NCBI GenBank assembly: GCA_031257875.1
Contig: JAIRNV010000193.1
Location: 1-37,282 of the forward strand
Origin: Dysgonamonadaceae bacterium
Lineage (GTDB): Bacteria > Bacteroidota > Bacteroidia > Bacteroidales > Azobacteroidaceae
DNA length: 37,282 nt
Direction: 5' to 3'
The position numbers were made by a program, and so were the translations under genes. Shown here one piece after another: positions 15,976 through 24,222 of this stretch (within the stretch, counting starts at the first letter, position 1; every line of letters begins with the position of its first letter). Under the pieces are notes generated by a model. That model did not search any database, was not told where the DNA came from, and saw nothing but the letters and a program-made list of their open reading frames with translations.

Positions 15976-16138
15976 TAGTTTTTTTTATTTTACAAAAAAA
16001 ATTATTGTATGGCTAAATCTAACCGATAAATCGCACAATCTTACTATATTGAATTTTCATAGCGCCTCAAAAAAAGATTTGGCCTGTTGTATGGGAAGAA
16101 ACAACGCATTAAAACTTTGTATGCAATACGCCGTCAGG

Positions 16139-16352
16139 CGTAACCCAATGTCGTCAACTTAAGGCTGAAAGCCTTGTATCAATAGCGCAGGGCAACGTCG
16201 AGCGGGGACAAAGTATAATTGATTAAGGATTGTTTTGAACGCGAATTGCGCAAATTACGCACATTTTACATTTGAATTTTATCAAATCAATTTGTGTAAT
16301 TCGCGTTCAAAACAGATTTGACCCCGCCTTAAGTTGACGGCATTAGGCGTAA
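16139..16352. mobile_element. 204-bp MITE with CGTAA target duplication
   Basis: The element at 16144-16347 begins CCCAATGTCGTCAACTTAAG and ends with the near-complement CTTAAGTTGACGGCATTAGG, giving 22-bp terminal repeats with two mismatches. It is flanked on both sides by CGTAA (16139-16143 and 16348-16352). A second inverted pair (GTTTTGAACGCGAATT at 16232-16247, AATTCGCGTTCAAAAC at 16298-16313) lies inside. It has no coding capacity. A third copy of the terminus (AGTTGACGACATTGGG, 16398-16413) follows nearby, suggesting a second, broken copy. The rest of the 600-base gap up to the sod promoter holds only the small HTH-like remnant listed next. Confidence 0.8.
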
Positions 16353-16421
16353 TCTGTGAATAACTCCATCAAACGGATTCCGCTACCGCCGGAGAGGAGT
16401 TGACGACATTGGGCGCCGGCC

Positions 16422-16538
16422 ATGGAACTGGGCGTGAGCCGGCAAACGGTATACGGAGTACTGGCGGGAACGAGAAGGAGCGCCCGCGTGCTTTCGGGGC
16501 ATAGTATGCAATTCCGGGCAATGCATAACCGGTTTTAA
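16422..16538 (+). pseudogene. Possible remnant of a helix-turn-helix regulator
   Basis: A short frame reads MELGVSRQTVYGVLAGTRRS and a further 18 residues to a stop. The AxELGVSRQTVYxVLxG pattern is a classic helix-turn-helix, but no upstream domain is attached. The MITE and its broken copy lie directly before it, so this may be the stump of an interrupted regulator gene. Chance similarity is possible. Confidence 0.35.
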
Positions 16539-16583
16539 ATAAAAAGAGAAGAAAAAAACAGGGGTAAATTACAAATTTCTTGC

Positions 16584-16591
16584 TACTTTTG
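16584..16591 (+). promoter_or_regulatory. -7 box (TACTTTTG) for the superoxide dismutase gene
   Basis: TACTTTTG matches TAnnTTTG, 26 bases before the ATG at 16618. Confidence 0.6.
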
Positions 16592-16617
16592 TCGAAACTA
16601 TAATAAAATAAGATAAT

Positions 16618-17193
16618 ATGAAATTTGAACTGGTAAAATTACCCTACGCACCGGACGGCCTGGAACCTGTAATCGGAAAACAAACCATTGACTTCCATCA
16701 TGGTAAACATCTTCAAACTTACGTAAATAACCTGAACAGCCTGATTCAGGGTACAAATTTTGAAAACGCCACTCTCGAAACGATTGTCAAAGAATCGGAC
16801 GGAGCTATCTTCAACAACTCCGGGCAAGTGTTAAATCACAACTTTTATTTCACGCAATTTTCCCCCAACGGAGGCGGAAAACCTTCGGGAAAATTAGCGG
16901 ATGCTATTGATGCCGTATTCGGCTCGTTTGAAAACTTCCAAAAAGAATTTGAAACAGCCGGTGTCGGCCTGTTCGGTTCCGGCTGGGTTTGGCTTGCCGC
17001 GGACAAAGACGGCAAACTGTCCATCACCAAAGAAAGCAATGCCGGAAATCCCGTAACCAAAGGATTGAAACCGCTTTTAACCTTCGACGTCTGGGAACAT
17101 GCCTACTATTTAGACTGCCAAAATCGCCGCGCCGACCATTTGAAAGCCCTCTGGAAAATCATTGACTGGAAAGCGGTGGAAACAAGGTATTGA
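16618..17193 (+). CDS. sodB: Superoxide dismutase, Fe/Mn type
   Basis: A 191-residue cytoplasmic enzyme that dismutates superoxide to peroxide and oxygen. The expected metal ligands are visible: His in TIDFHHGKHLQTYV near residue 27, His in NHNFYFTQF, and the Asp and His of FDVWEHAYYLDCQNRRADHL. The GSGWVWL motif and the length are standard for the Fe/Mn family. Iron or manganese preference cannot be decided by eye; the symbol follows usual Bacteroidota naming. A TAnnTTTG box lies upstream, and trkH starts 24 bases after its stop, so both may be cotranscribed. Confidence 0.95.
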   Translation: MKFELVKLPYAPDGLEPVIGKQTIDFHHGKHLQTYVNNLNSLIQGTNFENATLETIVKESDGAIFNNSGQVLNHNFYFTQFSPNGGGKPSGKLADAIDAVFGSFENFQKEFETAGVGLFGSGWVWLAADKDGKLSITKESNAGNPVTKGLKPLLTFDVWEHAYYLDCQNRRADHLKALWKIIDWKAVETRY

Positions 17194-17217
17194 CTCGTAA
17201 CTCGTAACTGGAATAAT

Positions 17218-18678
17218 ATGAAATCCGTCAACTGGAAATTTGTATTTCGCGTTACCGGATTAACGCTAATGCTGGAATCGGTTTTCATGTTCTTCACGGC
17301 AGGCGTATCCTTTTATCTGAAAGAAGCGGTTGAAATTTTCATTCTTTCGGGAATTATCACGCTATCGGCAGGATGGGCGCTTTTCTTTTTTTCCGACTTC
17401 AAAACCAAATTTAAAATCGTTGAAAAAAAAGAAAGCTGCCTCAGTGTAACTTTTGCATGGATATCGTTTGCCGTTTTCGGCGCATTGCCTTTCCTTTTAA
17501 GCGGTCAGACGGGTTCTTTCACCGACGCCGTTTTCGAATCGACTTCGGGAATAACGACCACCGGCGCCTCCATCCTCAACAACGTCGAATCCCTGCCTGC
17601 AAGCCTCCTCTTCTGGCGCAGCCTGATACAATGGATGGGCGGACTTGGGATAATTGTGTTTTCGCTGGCGCTGTTTCCTTTGATGGGCGGAGGCGCCGCT
17701 TATTTGTTCGACTCGGAAACGACGGGACTTACCCACGACAAATTCCGTCCGCGCGTCAATGAAATGGCTCTGCGGCTGTTGCTTATTTATGTATCTCTCA
17801 CCGGCGTGATGATTGTCCTTTTGATAGCAGGCGCGATGAGCGCTTTTGATGCGGTTTGCCATGCTTTTTCCACCATTTCAACCGGTGGATTTTCGTCCAA
17901 AGGGTCAAATCTCGCTTACTGGGACTCTGTTTATATAGAAACCGTTACCTGTGTCTTCATGCTGACCGGCGCCACCAATTTTGCGCTGCTTTATTTTTTG
18001 TTTAAGGGAAAAATCAAAAAGTTTTTTTGCGATGAAGAATTGCGGTGGTTTGCGGCTATCATTTTAGTGACGGGTTCTTTTATAGCCGTTTGTTTGCAGT
18101 GGGGACGGGAATGGACGCATATAGCCGATTCGGTTCGCATCGCTTTTTTCCGGGTCATTTCCGTCATTACCGGCACGGGGTTTTCAACGGGAGATTCGGT
18201 TCAATGGAGTCCGGCCTACTGGATTCCGTTTATGTTTCTGATGTTTGTATGCGGTTGCGCCGGCTCGACCAGCGGCGGGATGAAAGTCATACGCGTAGTT
18301 GTTCTGATAAAAAACACATTCCACGAATTTAAGCGCATGACGCATCCCCGCGCTGTTATTCCTGTGCGCATCAACGGGGAAACCCTGTCTTTCGAGACTG
18401 TTCAGCGCCTGCTGGCATTCGCTTTTCTTTATCTTTTGATTATTTTTGTCAGTTGGGGAATACTGGTTTGTTCGGGAATGACTTTTATGGAAGCCCTGGT
18501 TGCGGCATTGTCATCGCTTGGCAATACGGGGCTTGGCTTTGCGGAAACCGGACCTTCCGGCAGTTTTGCCGGTATATCGGCATTTGCCAAATGGTATATG
18601 GCTTTTCTGATGGTTGTGGGGCGTGTGGAAATTTTTACGGTACTGATTCTGTTTATACCGGCATTTTGGAAAAATTAA
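17218..18678 (+). CDS. trkH: TrkH-family potassium uptake protein
   Basis: This 486-residue inner-membrane protein has about ten hydrophobic helices and the four pore loops of the Trk/Ktr superfamily: SGITTTGASIL, FSTISTGGFSSKG, ITGTGFSTGD and SSLGNTGLGF. Each carries the selectivity-filter glycine. TrkH works with the NAD-binding regulator TrkA, which is not in this window. The final basic/aromatic segment VVGRVEIFTVLILF is typical. The gap after sod contains a duplicated CTCGTAACT. Its stop is two bases from the stop of the convergent T9SS gene, with no clear terminator between them. Confidence 0.93.
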   Translation: MKSVNWKFVFRVTGLTLMLESVFMFFTAGVSFYLKEAVEIFILSGIITLSAGWALFFFSDFKTKFKIVEKKESCLSVTFAWISFAVFGALPFLLSGQTGSFTDAVFESTSGITTTGASILNNVESLPASLLFWRSLIQWMGGLGIIVFSLALFPLMGGGAAYLFDSETTGLTHDKFRPRVNEMALRLLLIYVSLTGVMIVLLIAGAMSAFDAVCHAFSTISTGGFSSKGSNLAYWDSVYIETVTCVFMLTGATNFALLYFLFKGKIKKFFCDEELRWFAAIILVTGSFIAVCLQWGREWTHIADSVRIAFFRVISVITGTGFSTGDSVQWSPAYWIPFMFLMFVCGCAGSTSGGMKVIRVVVLIKNTFHEFKRMTHPRAVIPVRINGETLSFETVQRLLAFAFLYLLIIFVSWGILVCSGMTFMEALVAALSSLGNTGLGFAETGPSGSFAGISAFAKWYMAFLMVVGRVEIFTVLILFIPAFWKN

Positions 18679-18680
18679 CC

Positions 18681-18998
18681 TTACCTGACGACAAATTTTT
18701 TCACAACACCGTCTAATTTGAAAATATAAATAGCTCGCGGAAGGTTCAGTTCATACTCCCCGTCCGGCGTTTGGATTTCTATTTGCCGAACTTTATTTCC
18801 GAGGATGGTAAATATTTCGACCCGCCGTCCTGCCTGTGCGTTCTTTAATGTTAATTTATTGTTAGCCAGTGTCATTTCCGGTACGGCAAGCGCTTCCGCT
18901 ACCGCAGCCTGTTTCCTGTTTTGCTTGTCTTGAGCGAAAACAACAGTCCCGAAGCAGCAGGAAAAAAAGAATAGGATGATAAATACAATCGGTTTCAT
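18681..18998 (-). CDS. Small secreted protein made almost only of a T9SS C-terminal sorting domain
   Basis: A 105-residue protein. The ATG at 18998 gives a signal peptide (MKPIVFIILFFFSCCFGTVVFAQ), and the last 65 residues (NKLTLKNAQAGRRVEIFTIL ... PRAIYIFKLDGVVKKFVVR) match the type A sorting domain of the type IX secretion system. About 20 low-complexity residues lie between. Normally this domain is the tail of a large secreted enzyme or adhesin; here nothing else is attached. An in-frame upstream start at 19073 would lie before the promoter box and is rejected. It could be a small surface protein or what remains of a larger gene. Confidence 0.8.
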   Translation of the reverse strand: MKPIVFIILFFFSCCFGTVVFAQDKQNRKQAAVAEALAVPEMTLANNKLTLKNAQAGRRVEIFTILGNKVRQIEIQTPDGEYELNLPRAIYIFKLDGVVKKFVVR

Positions 18999-19026
18999 AA
19001 AAAAACGTAACGAACTTATTGGGTTG

Positions 19027-19034
19027 CAAAAGTA
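19027..19034 (-). promoter_or_regulatory. -7 box (TACTTTTG) for the T9SS-domain gene
   Basis: The minus strand reads TACTTTTG, 28 bases upstream of the ATG at 18998, supporting that start. Confidence 0.55.
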
Positions 19035-19227
19035 ATACTTTTTGTTTAATTTACAACCTTCAGTGGGGTGCATTTAAATTGTTGCACGTTAAAAAAGTTC
19101 TTTGAGATTCCGGCAAAACTGAAATTCTCCGGCGAAAAGACATGAGTTTTCGTCGGTAATTATCATAATTATCATTAATGAATGTTAATTACAGGATTTT
19201 TCTTTCCATTGATATTATTCTTTTTTA

Positions 19228-19235
19228 TACCTTTG
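19228..19235 (+). promoter_or_regulatory. -7 box (TACCTTTG) for the first biosynthetic unit
   Basis: TACCTTTG matches TAnnTTTG, 52 bases before the ATG at 19288. It marks the left edge of the polyketide-like cluster. Confidence 0.55.
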
Positions 19236-19287
19236 CCAACAGAAATGTCAAACATGGCATTAAAGCAAAAAGATTGATTTGATATTT

Positions 19288-20268
19288 ATGGCACAAATAA
19301 TATTTTTAACCGGTTCTACCGGTTTTATCGGCTACAATATTGCCCGCCAGCTTTTGAAAACAGGTTATACGGTACGAATGCTTACAAGAACTGATAATCA
19401 TATACTGGTACATGAAAATGCCGAATATGTATCCGGGGATATACGCAATTACGAAGATGTTCGAAAATCAATGAAAGGTTGTAATATTGTAATCCATACG
19501 GCAGGGCTGTTTACATTTGATACCTCTTTACGAAACGATATATACGAAACGAATGTGACCGGCACGGAGAATATCTGTAAGGCCGTAGTAGAAAACAAAC
19601 CGGAAAGATTTATTTATACCAGCTCCGCAGCCACGATCGGTAAAGATAAAGATTACAAATGTCTTTCAAATGAGAATACCAAATTTAATTTATGGAAAAT
19701 CAGCAGTCACTACAAAAAATCGAAAGTGCTGGCAGAAGAAATTGTATTGCGGTATTATATGGAATACGCTATTCCGGTGGTCATACTTAATCCGTCGTTA
19801 CCATTAGGGGCGTATGACTTCAAACCTACTTCTACGGGAATGATGATAAAATCTTTCCTCAATTCCTCAATGAAAATGTATATAAACGGGGGCTTTAATT
19901 TTGTCCATGTCAATGATGTTGCCAAAGCCCACATTTTAGCGCTTCAAAGAGGCAGGACAGGGCAAAAATATATTATTGGAAACGAAAATCTCCTGCTGAA
20001 AGAATTTTATCAAAAACTTCTAAAGTACAAACCGGATACGAAAATCAAACAGGTTCCGTATTTTGTGGCATTACTGGGCGCCTGGGTAGCTGTAATGTTC
20101 GGATTTTTAACGAAAAAACAGCCTGCCGTAACACCCCGGGGAGTACAGTTGTCCGGAAAGAAAATGTTTTATGACACGTCTAAATCGCAAGAAGAATTAG
20201 GCATCAAATATACTTCTGTTGATGAAGCCATTAAGGATTCCGTGAACTGGTTTATGAACAACAAATGA
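19288..20268 (+). CDS. Extended SDR, HpnA/3beta-HSD-like NAD(P)-dependent epimerase-reductase
   Basis: A 326-residue extended short-chain dehydrogenase. The Rossmann motif GSTGFIG is near residue 9, IHTAG and YTSSAATIG follow, and the catalytic Tyr-Lys pair is in SHYKKSK. LNPSLPLGAYDFKPTSTG and FNFVHVNDVAKAHILALQRG closely follow the pattern of HpnA, the hopanoid-associated dehydrogenase, and of 3beta-HSD-type enzymes. I use the ATG at 19288; an upstream TTG at 19279 is less likely. It is cotranscribed with the SRPBCC gene eight bases downstream. In this context it is a candidate ketoreductase or carbinol oxidoreductase acting on the polyketide product; that role is inferred. Confidence 0.85.
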   Translation: MAQIIFLTGSTGFIGYNIARQLLKTGYTVRMLTRTDNHILVHENAEYVSGDIRNYEDVRKSMKGCNIVIHTAGLFTFDTSLRNDIYETNVTGTENICKAVVENKPERFIYTSSAATIGKDKDYKCLSNENTKFNLWKISSHYKKSKVLAEEIVLRYYMEYAIPVVILNPSLPLGAYDFKPTSTGMMIKSFLNSSMKMYINGGFNFVHVNDVAKAHILALQRGRTGQKYIIGNENLLLKEFYQKLLKYKPDTKIKQVPYFVALLGAWVAVMFGFLTKKQPAVTPRGVQLSGKKMFYDTSKSQEELGIKYTSVDEAIKDSVNWFMNNK

Positions 20269-20275
20269 TAATGGC

Positions 20276-20788
20276 ATGGACATAAAGGATACGGTTAAAC
20301 AACTCAGGCAAGACTCGAAAGATTACTTTCTGTTACACGATATGCCATTGCCGATATCGGCTGAGAAGATGTTCAATATCATGTGTAAGCCGGAAAATTG
20401 GCAGGTGGTGAACTTTCCGATAATCAAAAAGGTCGAAGTTATTGAATCAAAAGATAATTCCGTCTCGTTTTATCTTTATGAAAAACTGCTTGGAAAATAT
20501 TATAAATCGAAAATAATCCTGACTTACAATATCAATGATTTACGCATTGAATATTGCCATGAAAAGCCAACGTTTCCTTTTGTAAGCAAAATGGCCTCCG
20601 TATGGTATTTTGTTAACGAGGATGCCTATATCTCCCACTTCTATATAATCAGGAATTTTACTGTAAAGAACGTGTTTATAAAGTTTTTTTTCCTGTTTAT
20701 TAAAAAAATCATTGACAAACATGTGGCCGATTATCATAAACAGTTGATTGCAGTAACAAAAAACCTCTCATTAAGTAATGCAAAATAA
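20276..20788 (+). CDS. SRPBCC (START/Bet v1-fold) protein 1, cyclase/aromatase-like
   Basis: A 170-residue protein of the polyketide cyclase/dehydrase type. The pattern PISAEKMFNIMCKPENWQVV followed by VEVIE and alternating beta strands is the usual start of SRPBCC domains. A hydrophobic helix (VFIKFFFLFIKKIIDK, about residues 133-148) ends the domain and may contact the membrane. Two further SRPBCC genes lie downstream at 24987 and 25441. This one belongs to the transcription unit of the SDR and is separated from the ketosynthase operon by a hairpin and a new promoter. The catalytic role and substrate are unknown; the fold can also be a lipid carrier. Confidence 0.7.
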   Translation: MDIKDTVKQLRQDSKDYFLLHDMPLPISAEKMFNIMCKPENWQVVNFPIIKKVEVIESKDNSVSFYLYEKLLGKYYKSKIILTYNINDLRIEYCHEKPTFPFVSKMASVWYFVNEDAYISHFYIIRNFTVKNVFIKFFFLFIKKIIDKHVADYHKQLIAVTKNLSLSNAK

Positions 20789-20836
20789 ACAGGATATAAC
20801 AGTTATAAATTTTCTTTTCGTGTTACTCCGTGAAAA

Positions 20837-20890
20837 CAACTCCGAGAAACTCCGTGTTAAAATAATTGAACACAGAGTTTCTCGGAGTTG
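20837..20890. terminator. Strong hairpin between the two biosynthetic units
   Basis: The arms CAACTCCGAGAAACTCCGTG plus TT (20837-20858) and its complement (20869-20890) pair at 21 of 22 positions across a ten-base AT-rich loop. No long T-run follows, so it may be a REP-type element or a processing/termination site instead of a classic intrinsic terminator. It lies after the SRPBCC stop and before the ketosynthase promoter. Confidence 0.6.
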
Positions 20891-20931
20891 ATCGCTGCAT
20901 GTTATTTATTTTTTATCTCTAAATACATATA

Positions 20932-20939
20932 TATGTTTG
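20932..20939 (+). promoter_or_regulatory. -7 box (TATGTTTG) for the ketosynthase operon
   Basis: TATGTTTG matches TAnnTTTG, 21 bases before the ATG at 20961. It starts a second transcription unit after the hairpin. Confidence 0.55.
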
Positions 20940-20960
20940 ATTGAATATAAAACAGGCATT

Positions 20961-22208
20961 ATGAAGAAAAGAGTTGTGATTACAGGCATGGGAGCTGTTT
21001 CCCCTTTCGGTGTAGGGGTGCAGACATTTTGGAATAATTTAATTCAGGGGAAAAGTAAAATTGAATTGCTTAACATTGGTTTGGACAAAGAAATATATAC
21101 GCCTTACGGGGCTTTATTGAAGAATTTCAATTTTGCGGATCATTTTGTGCAGGCCGACCGGTATGCTCCCTATCTTGACCGGGCAATGCAATTCGTATTG
21201 ACGGCAACACACGAGGCATGTGAACAGGCCGGCTTATTCAAAGATACCGAACGCATTAGTCGTGACAGGGTCGGCGTGTATGTTGGAACAACAACAGCCG
21301 GACATGTTTCCGCATATAACCAGGCGCAAAAGTTATATAACGAAGGCGAGAAGTTTTCCACACACAATCTGTTTCAGTGCACACCCGGCGTATGGCCTAT
21401 GATTATAGGTAAATTCATTCATGCCAACGGCCCGATGAAATCATACTGTATCAGTTGCAGTGCAGGCGGTGAAAGCATAGGAAACGCATTCCGCGATATT
21501 CGCGACGGTATTGCCGATGTAATCGTAACCGGTGGCGGCGATGCTCCCATCTCGAAAATTAATTATCTCAGTTTCTACCTTATAAAATCCACATCAAGAT
21601 GGAAAGGCAATCCTTCGGAAGCGTGCCAGCCATACTCCAAAAACAGACCGGGAATGGTGTTCGGAGAAGGAGCCGGAATGCTGGTACTGGAATCCTATGA
21701 ACATGCTGTGCAAAGAGGTACGAAGATACTCGGCGAGATTGTCAATTATGCAGCCAATACAGACGGTTTTCACATAGTAGCTCCCGATCCCGAAGCTGTC
21801 AGGTATGGAGATACGATTACCGCGGTGTTTAAAGAGGCCGGCCTGCAGCCAGGGGATATCGGCTATATCAGTTGCCACGGAACAGGTACATATAGGAATG
21901 ATGCGGCGGAAACCAAAGCAATTAAAAGATCACTTGGCAAACATGCTCACAGGATAAAATTAAGCAGCATAAAAAGTATGCTGGGGCATGCTTTCGGCGG
22001 ATCGACAGCCCTTGAACTCATATCATTGACAAAATCTCTAAAGGAAGGCGTCGCGCCGCCAACAATAAATTACAAGGAATTTGATCCCGAGTGTGATTTG
22101 GACTGCGTGCCTAATCAGTGTGCAAAAATTGACACGGATTATGGGATTAAAATAGCAACAGGATTTGGAGGATCAAACAATGCTTTACTGCTCAAAAGAG
22201 TCAAATAA
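20961..22208 (+). CDS. Beta-ketoacyl synthase with complete active site (KS-alpha-like)
   Basis: A 415-residue condensing enzyme of FabF/type II PKS length. It starts MKKRVVITGMGAVSPFG. The nucleophile is Cys166 in SYCISCSAGGES, the two histidines are His306 in SCHGTGTYRNDAAE and His343 in KSMLGHAFGG, and Lys338 is present. This is the full Cys-His-His-Lys set, at nearly the FabF positions. Such enzymes perform decarboxylative condensation of malonyl-ACP with an acyl chain. I chose the ATG at 20961; an in-frame TTG at 20937 overlaps the -7 box. It is followed four bases later by a degenerate ketosynthase, the arrangement seen for KS-alpha and chain-length factor. It is unlikely to be the housekeeping FabF, given that partner and the cyclase genes. 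Confidence 0.9.
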   Translation: MKKRVVITGMGAVSPFGVGVQTFWNNLIQGKSKIELLNIGLDKEIYTPYGALLKNFNFADHFVQADRYAPYLDRAMQFVLTATHEACEQAGLFKDTERISRDRVGVYVGTTTAGHVSAYNQAQKLYNEGEKFSTHNLFQCTPGVWPMIIGKFIHANGPMKSYCISCSAGGESIGNAFRDIRDGIADVIVTGGGDAPISKINYLSFYLIKSTSRWKGNPSEACQPYSKNRPGMVFGEGAGMLVLESYEHAVQRGTKILGEIVNYAANTDGFHIVAPDPEAVRYGDTITAVFKEAGLQPGDIGYISCHGTGTYRNDAAETKAIKRSLGKHAHRIKLSSIKSMLGHAFGGSTALELISLTKSLKEGVAPPTINYKEFDPECDLDCVPNQCAKIDTDYGIKIATGFGGSNNALLLKRVK

Positions 22209-22212
22209 TGCC

Positions 22213-23388
22213 ATGAATGTCAAAATAGAAGGATTTGGAATCGTATCACCTATAGGGGATAAAAACAAAATATGGGAACATATATGTGAAAATGAGTCTC
22301 CTGAATGTGAAATCATTCATCAGAACGGGATTAACAAGTGCGTGTCTCCTATAGACACGGGAAATAATAATATAGACCCCAAATTTTTCCGCCGGATGGA
22401 CAAACAGGTGGTTTATGAGTTGATGGCTGGAAATGAAGCGGTAAACGGGAGTGAGTCGTACCTGTCTTCCCTCGACAGGGAAAAGATTGGTGTTTTTACA
22501 GGCAGTTTGTTTGCACAGTTGCAGTTTGGCATGGATCAGATAAGGGCATTGATCAGTTCCGGCAACAAAAACGAAATATCCATGTATACGGGTGTATCAT
22601 TTTATTATGGCGCTGCTTCCGGCGAGATGTCAATCCTTATTTCTTCCAAAGGAGAGAATGCATCTGTCTGTTCGGGTGCATGTTCTGGAATAGACTGTGT
22701 AATCGAAGGCGCTAAAAACATTGACCGTGGAGTGAACAGTCTTTTGCTATCTATCGGAGGAGAGAATCTGGATGAAGCGGTCATATCCGATATGATGCCG
22801 AAAAATAACGGAACAAATTCTGTTTTCATGCCAAAAAAATATTTTTATTCCAGCGGAGCTGTATGTGTATTGTTAGCATCCAATGAAAAATCCGGTTCTT
22901 CGATAGAAATAATATCTTCTCGCAATGTCAACGACAGCGAATCGCTGTTTGAATGCCGCGAAAGTTTCAGCAGTGTGCTGGAAGATTCGATTGTCAAGTG
23001 CCTGTCGGATGCGAAACTTACTGTTGACAGTATTGATTTGGTAATACCAGGAATAAATAATACGGGAGAATATGATATTGCCGAGTTATCGGTATTGGCC
23101 AAGCTGTTTCACGGTAAAAAGAATTTTATCTATATTCCTACTGCTCTAACCGGCGACATGTTGAGCGGTTCCGGCAATCTGAAAATATATGTTGCATCCA
23201 GATGTATGCTGGCAGGTATCATACCTGCTAATAATCCGGACTTTTACAACCAGCGGGTACTGGATTTATACAAAGCGTTTTTTAATTGGAAAAACAAACA
23301 GAAAGAGTTAAGATACTCTCTTGTTATCCAGCGGGATATTGTTGGCGGGCGAATCAGTCTTTTATTAATAAAAAACAACAGGATATGA
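22213..23388 (+). CDS. Degenerate ketosynthase, chain-length-factor-like (KS-beta)
   Basis: A 391-residue ketosynthase-fold protein beginning MNVKIEGFGIVSPIG. It keeps a cysteine at the nucleophile position (Cys157 in CSGACSGID). The first histidine motif reads PGINNTGEYDIAE instead of HGTGT...D..E, and the KSMLGH motif reads TALTGDMLSGSG, so both histidines and the lysine are gone and Asp315 stands where His343 is in the partner. It therefore cannot perform normal decarboxylative condensation and is best read as the heterodimer partner of the upstream KS. Classic chain-length factors instead replace the Cys by Gln. An upstream in-frame start at 22165 is possible but lies inside the previous gene. 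Its stop overlaps the next start. Confidence 0.78.
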   Translation: MNVKIEGFGIVSPIGDKNKIWEHICENESPECEIIHQNGINKCVSPIDTGNNNIDPKFFRRMDKQVVYELMAGNEAVNGSESYLSSLDREKIGVFTGSLFAQLQFGMDQIRALISSGNKNEISMYTGVSFYYGAASGEMSILISSKGENASVCSGACSGIDCVIEGAKNIDRGVNSLLLSIGGENLDEAVISDMMPKNNGTNSVFMPKKYFYSSGAVCVLLASNEKSGSSIEIISSRNVNDSESLFECRESFSSVLEDSIVKCLSDAKLTVDSIDLVIPGINNTGEYDIAELSVLAKLFHGKKNFIYIPTALTGDMLSGSGNLKIYVASRCMLAGIIPANNPDFYNQRVLDLYKAFFNWKNKQKELRYSLVIQRDIVGGRISLLLIKNNRI

Positions 23389-24206
23389 AGATTATCGACC
23401 TGAGCATACCGATAAAAAATAAAGCGATGGAACCTCAGTCTTCTACGATTAAATATGTCGGTTATAAACTGGGGGCGCTTCTGTTGGGACTGGAAGGTTT
23501 GACATATAAAGGCAAACCGCTGAAAACATTTTGGAATTACCTGCTTTTTCTATTGGGTGTAAAGAAGGTATCGGCCGGAGATTTCCCTGATGGTCTGGGT
23601 TTAAGCTGGGACAACATTAAAACAATGTCGCACAGGGGAACACATGTAGATGCGCCATCCCATTACGGGCCAACCTGTGAAGGGAAAAAGGCTAAAACAT
23701 GCTCCGAACTGCCACTGGAATGGTTTTTCAGTGATGGAGTATTGCTCGACATGGGACACAAGGGAAAGAAGGAAATAATCACGCTAAATGATATTAAGGA
23801 TGAATTAAAGGCTATTGATTACCGGATTAAGCCGTATGATATAGTTTTGATCAGGACAGGAATGGATAAGTTTTGGGATCATGATAATTATCTTTTAGAT
23901 TCTCCCGGATTAGCGCCCGAAGGCGTTGAGTGGATAATAAATCAGGGAGTGAAAGTGATAGGAATAGACAGTTACAGTTTGGATTTACCGGCGTCCGTTA
24001 TGGTTAATTCCTATTTAAGGGATAGAAACAAACAGCACTTATGGCCAACACACATGTTGGGACGTAAATATGAATATTGCCATATCGAGAAACTGGCAAA
24101 TCTCGACAAACTTCCTGCAAGAAAAGGTTTCACTGTATGTTCATTTCCGGTGCACATTGAAAACGCAAGCGCCGGATGGTGCCGCACGGTAGCAATTTTT
24201 AACTGA
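23385..24206 (+). CDS. Cyclase-family protein (PF04199, kynurenine formamidase-like)
   Basis: A 273-residue protein. The family signature HxGTHxDxPxH is complete as HRGTHVDAPSH at residues 83-93, a metal-binding active site. It begins MKIIDLSIPIKN and also shows DIVLIRTGMDKFW and LAPEGVEWIINQGVKVIGID. PF04199 members include kynurenine formamidase (amide hydrolysis) and proteins of antibiotic clusters that gave the family its cyclase name. The start overlaps the stop of the KS-beta gene (ATGA), so they are translationally coupled. Together with the KS pair, a role in cyclising, hydrolysing or releasing the polyketide is plausible. No tryptophan-degradation genes are nearby. Confidence 0.85.
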   Translation: MKIIDLSIPIKNKAMEPQSSTIKYVGYKLGALLLGLEGLTYKGKPLKTFWNYLLFLLGVKKVSAGDFPDGLGLSWDNIKTMSHRGTHVDAPSHYGPTCEGKKAKTCSELPLEWFFSDGVLLDMGHKGKKEIITLNDIKDELKAIDYRIKPYDIVLIRTGMDKFWDHDNYLLDSPGLAPEGVEWIINQGVKVIGIDSYSLDLPASVMVNSYLRDRNKQHLWPTHMLGRKYEYCHIEKLANLDKLPARKGFTVCSFPVHIENASAGWCRTVAIFN

Positions 24207-24222
24207 CTAAAAAACATATTCA

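Noticed and set aside
20961-22208. Housekeeping fatty-acid synthase gene fabF
   Set aside because: A degenerate KS partner and cyclase genes follow, and no acpP/fabD/fabG neighbour is present, so a secondary pathway is more likely. A phylogeny would settle it.
23385-24206. Kynurenine formamidase of tryptophan degradation
   Set aside because: The signature motif fits, but no kynurenine-pathway genes are nearby and the gene is translationally coupled to the KS-beta gene.
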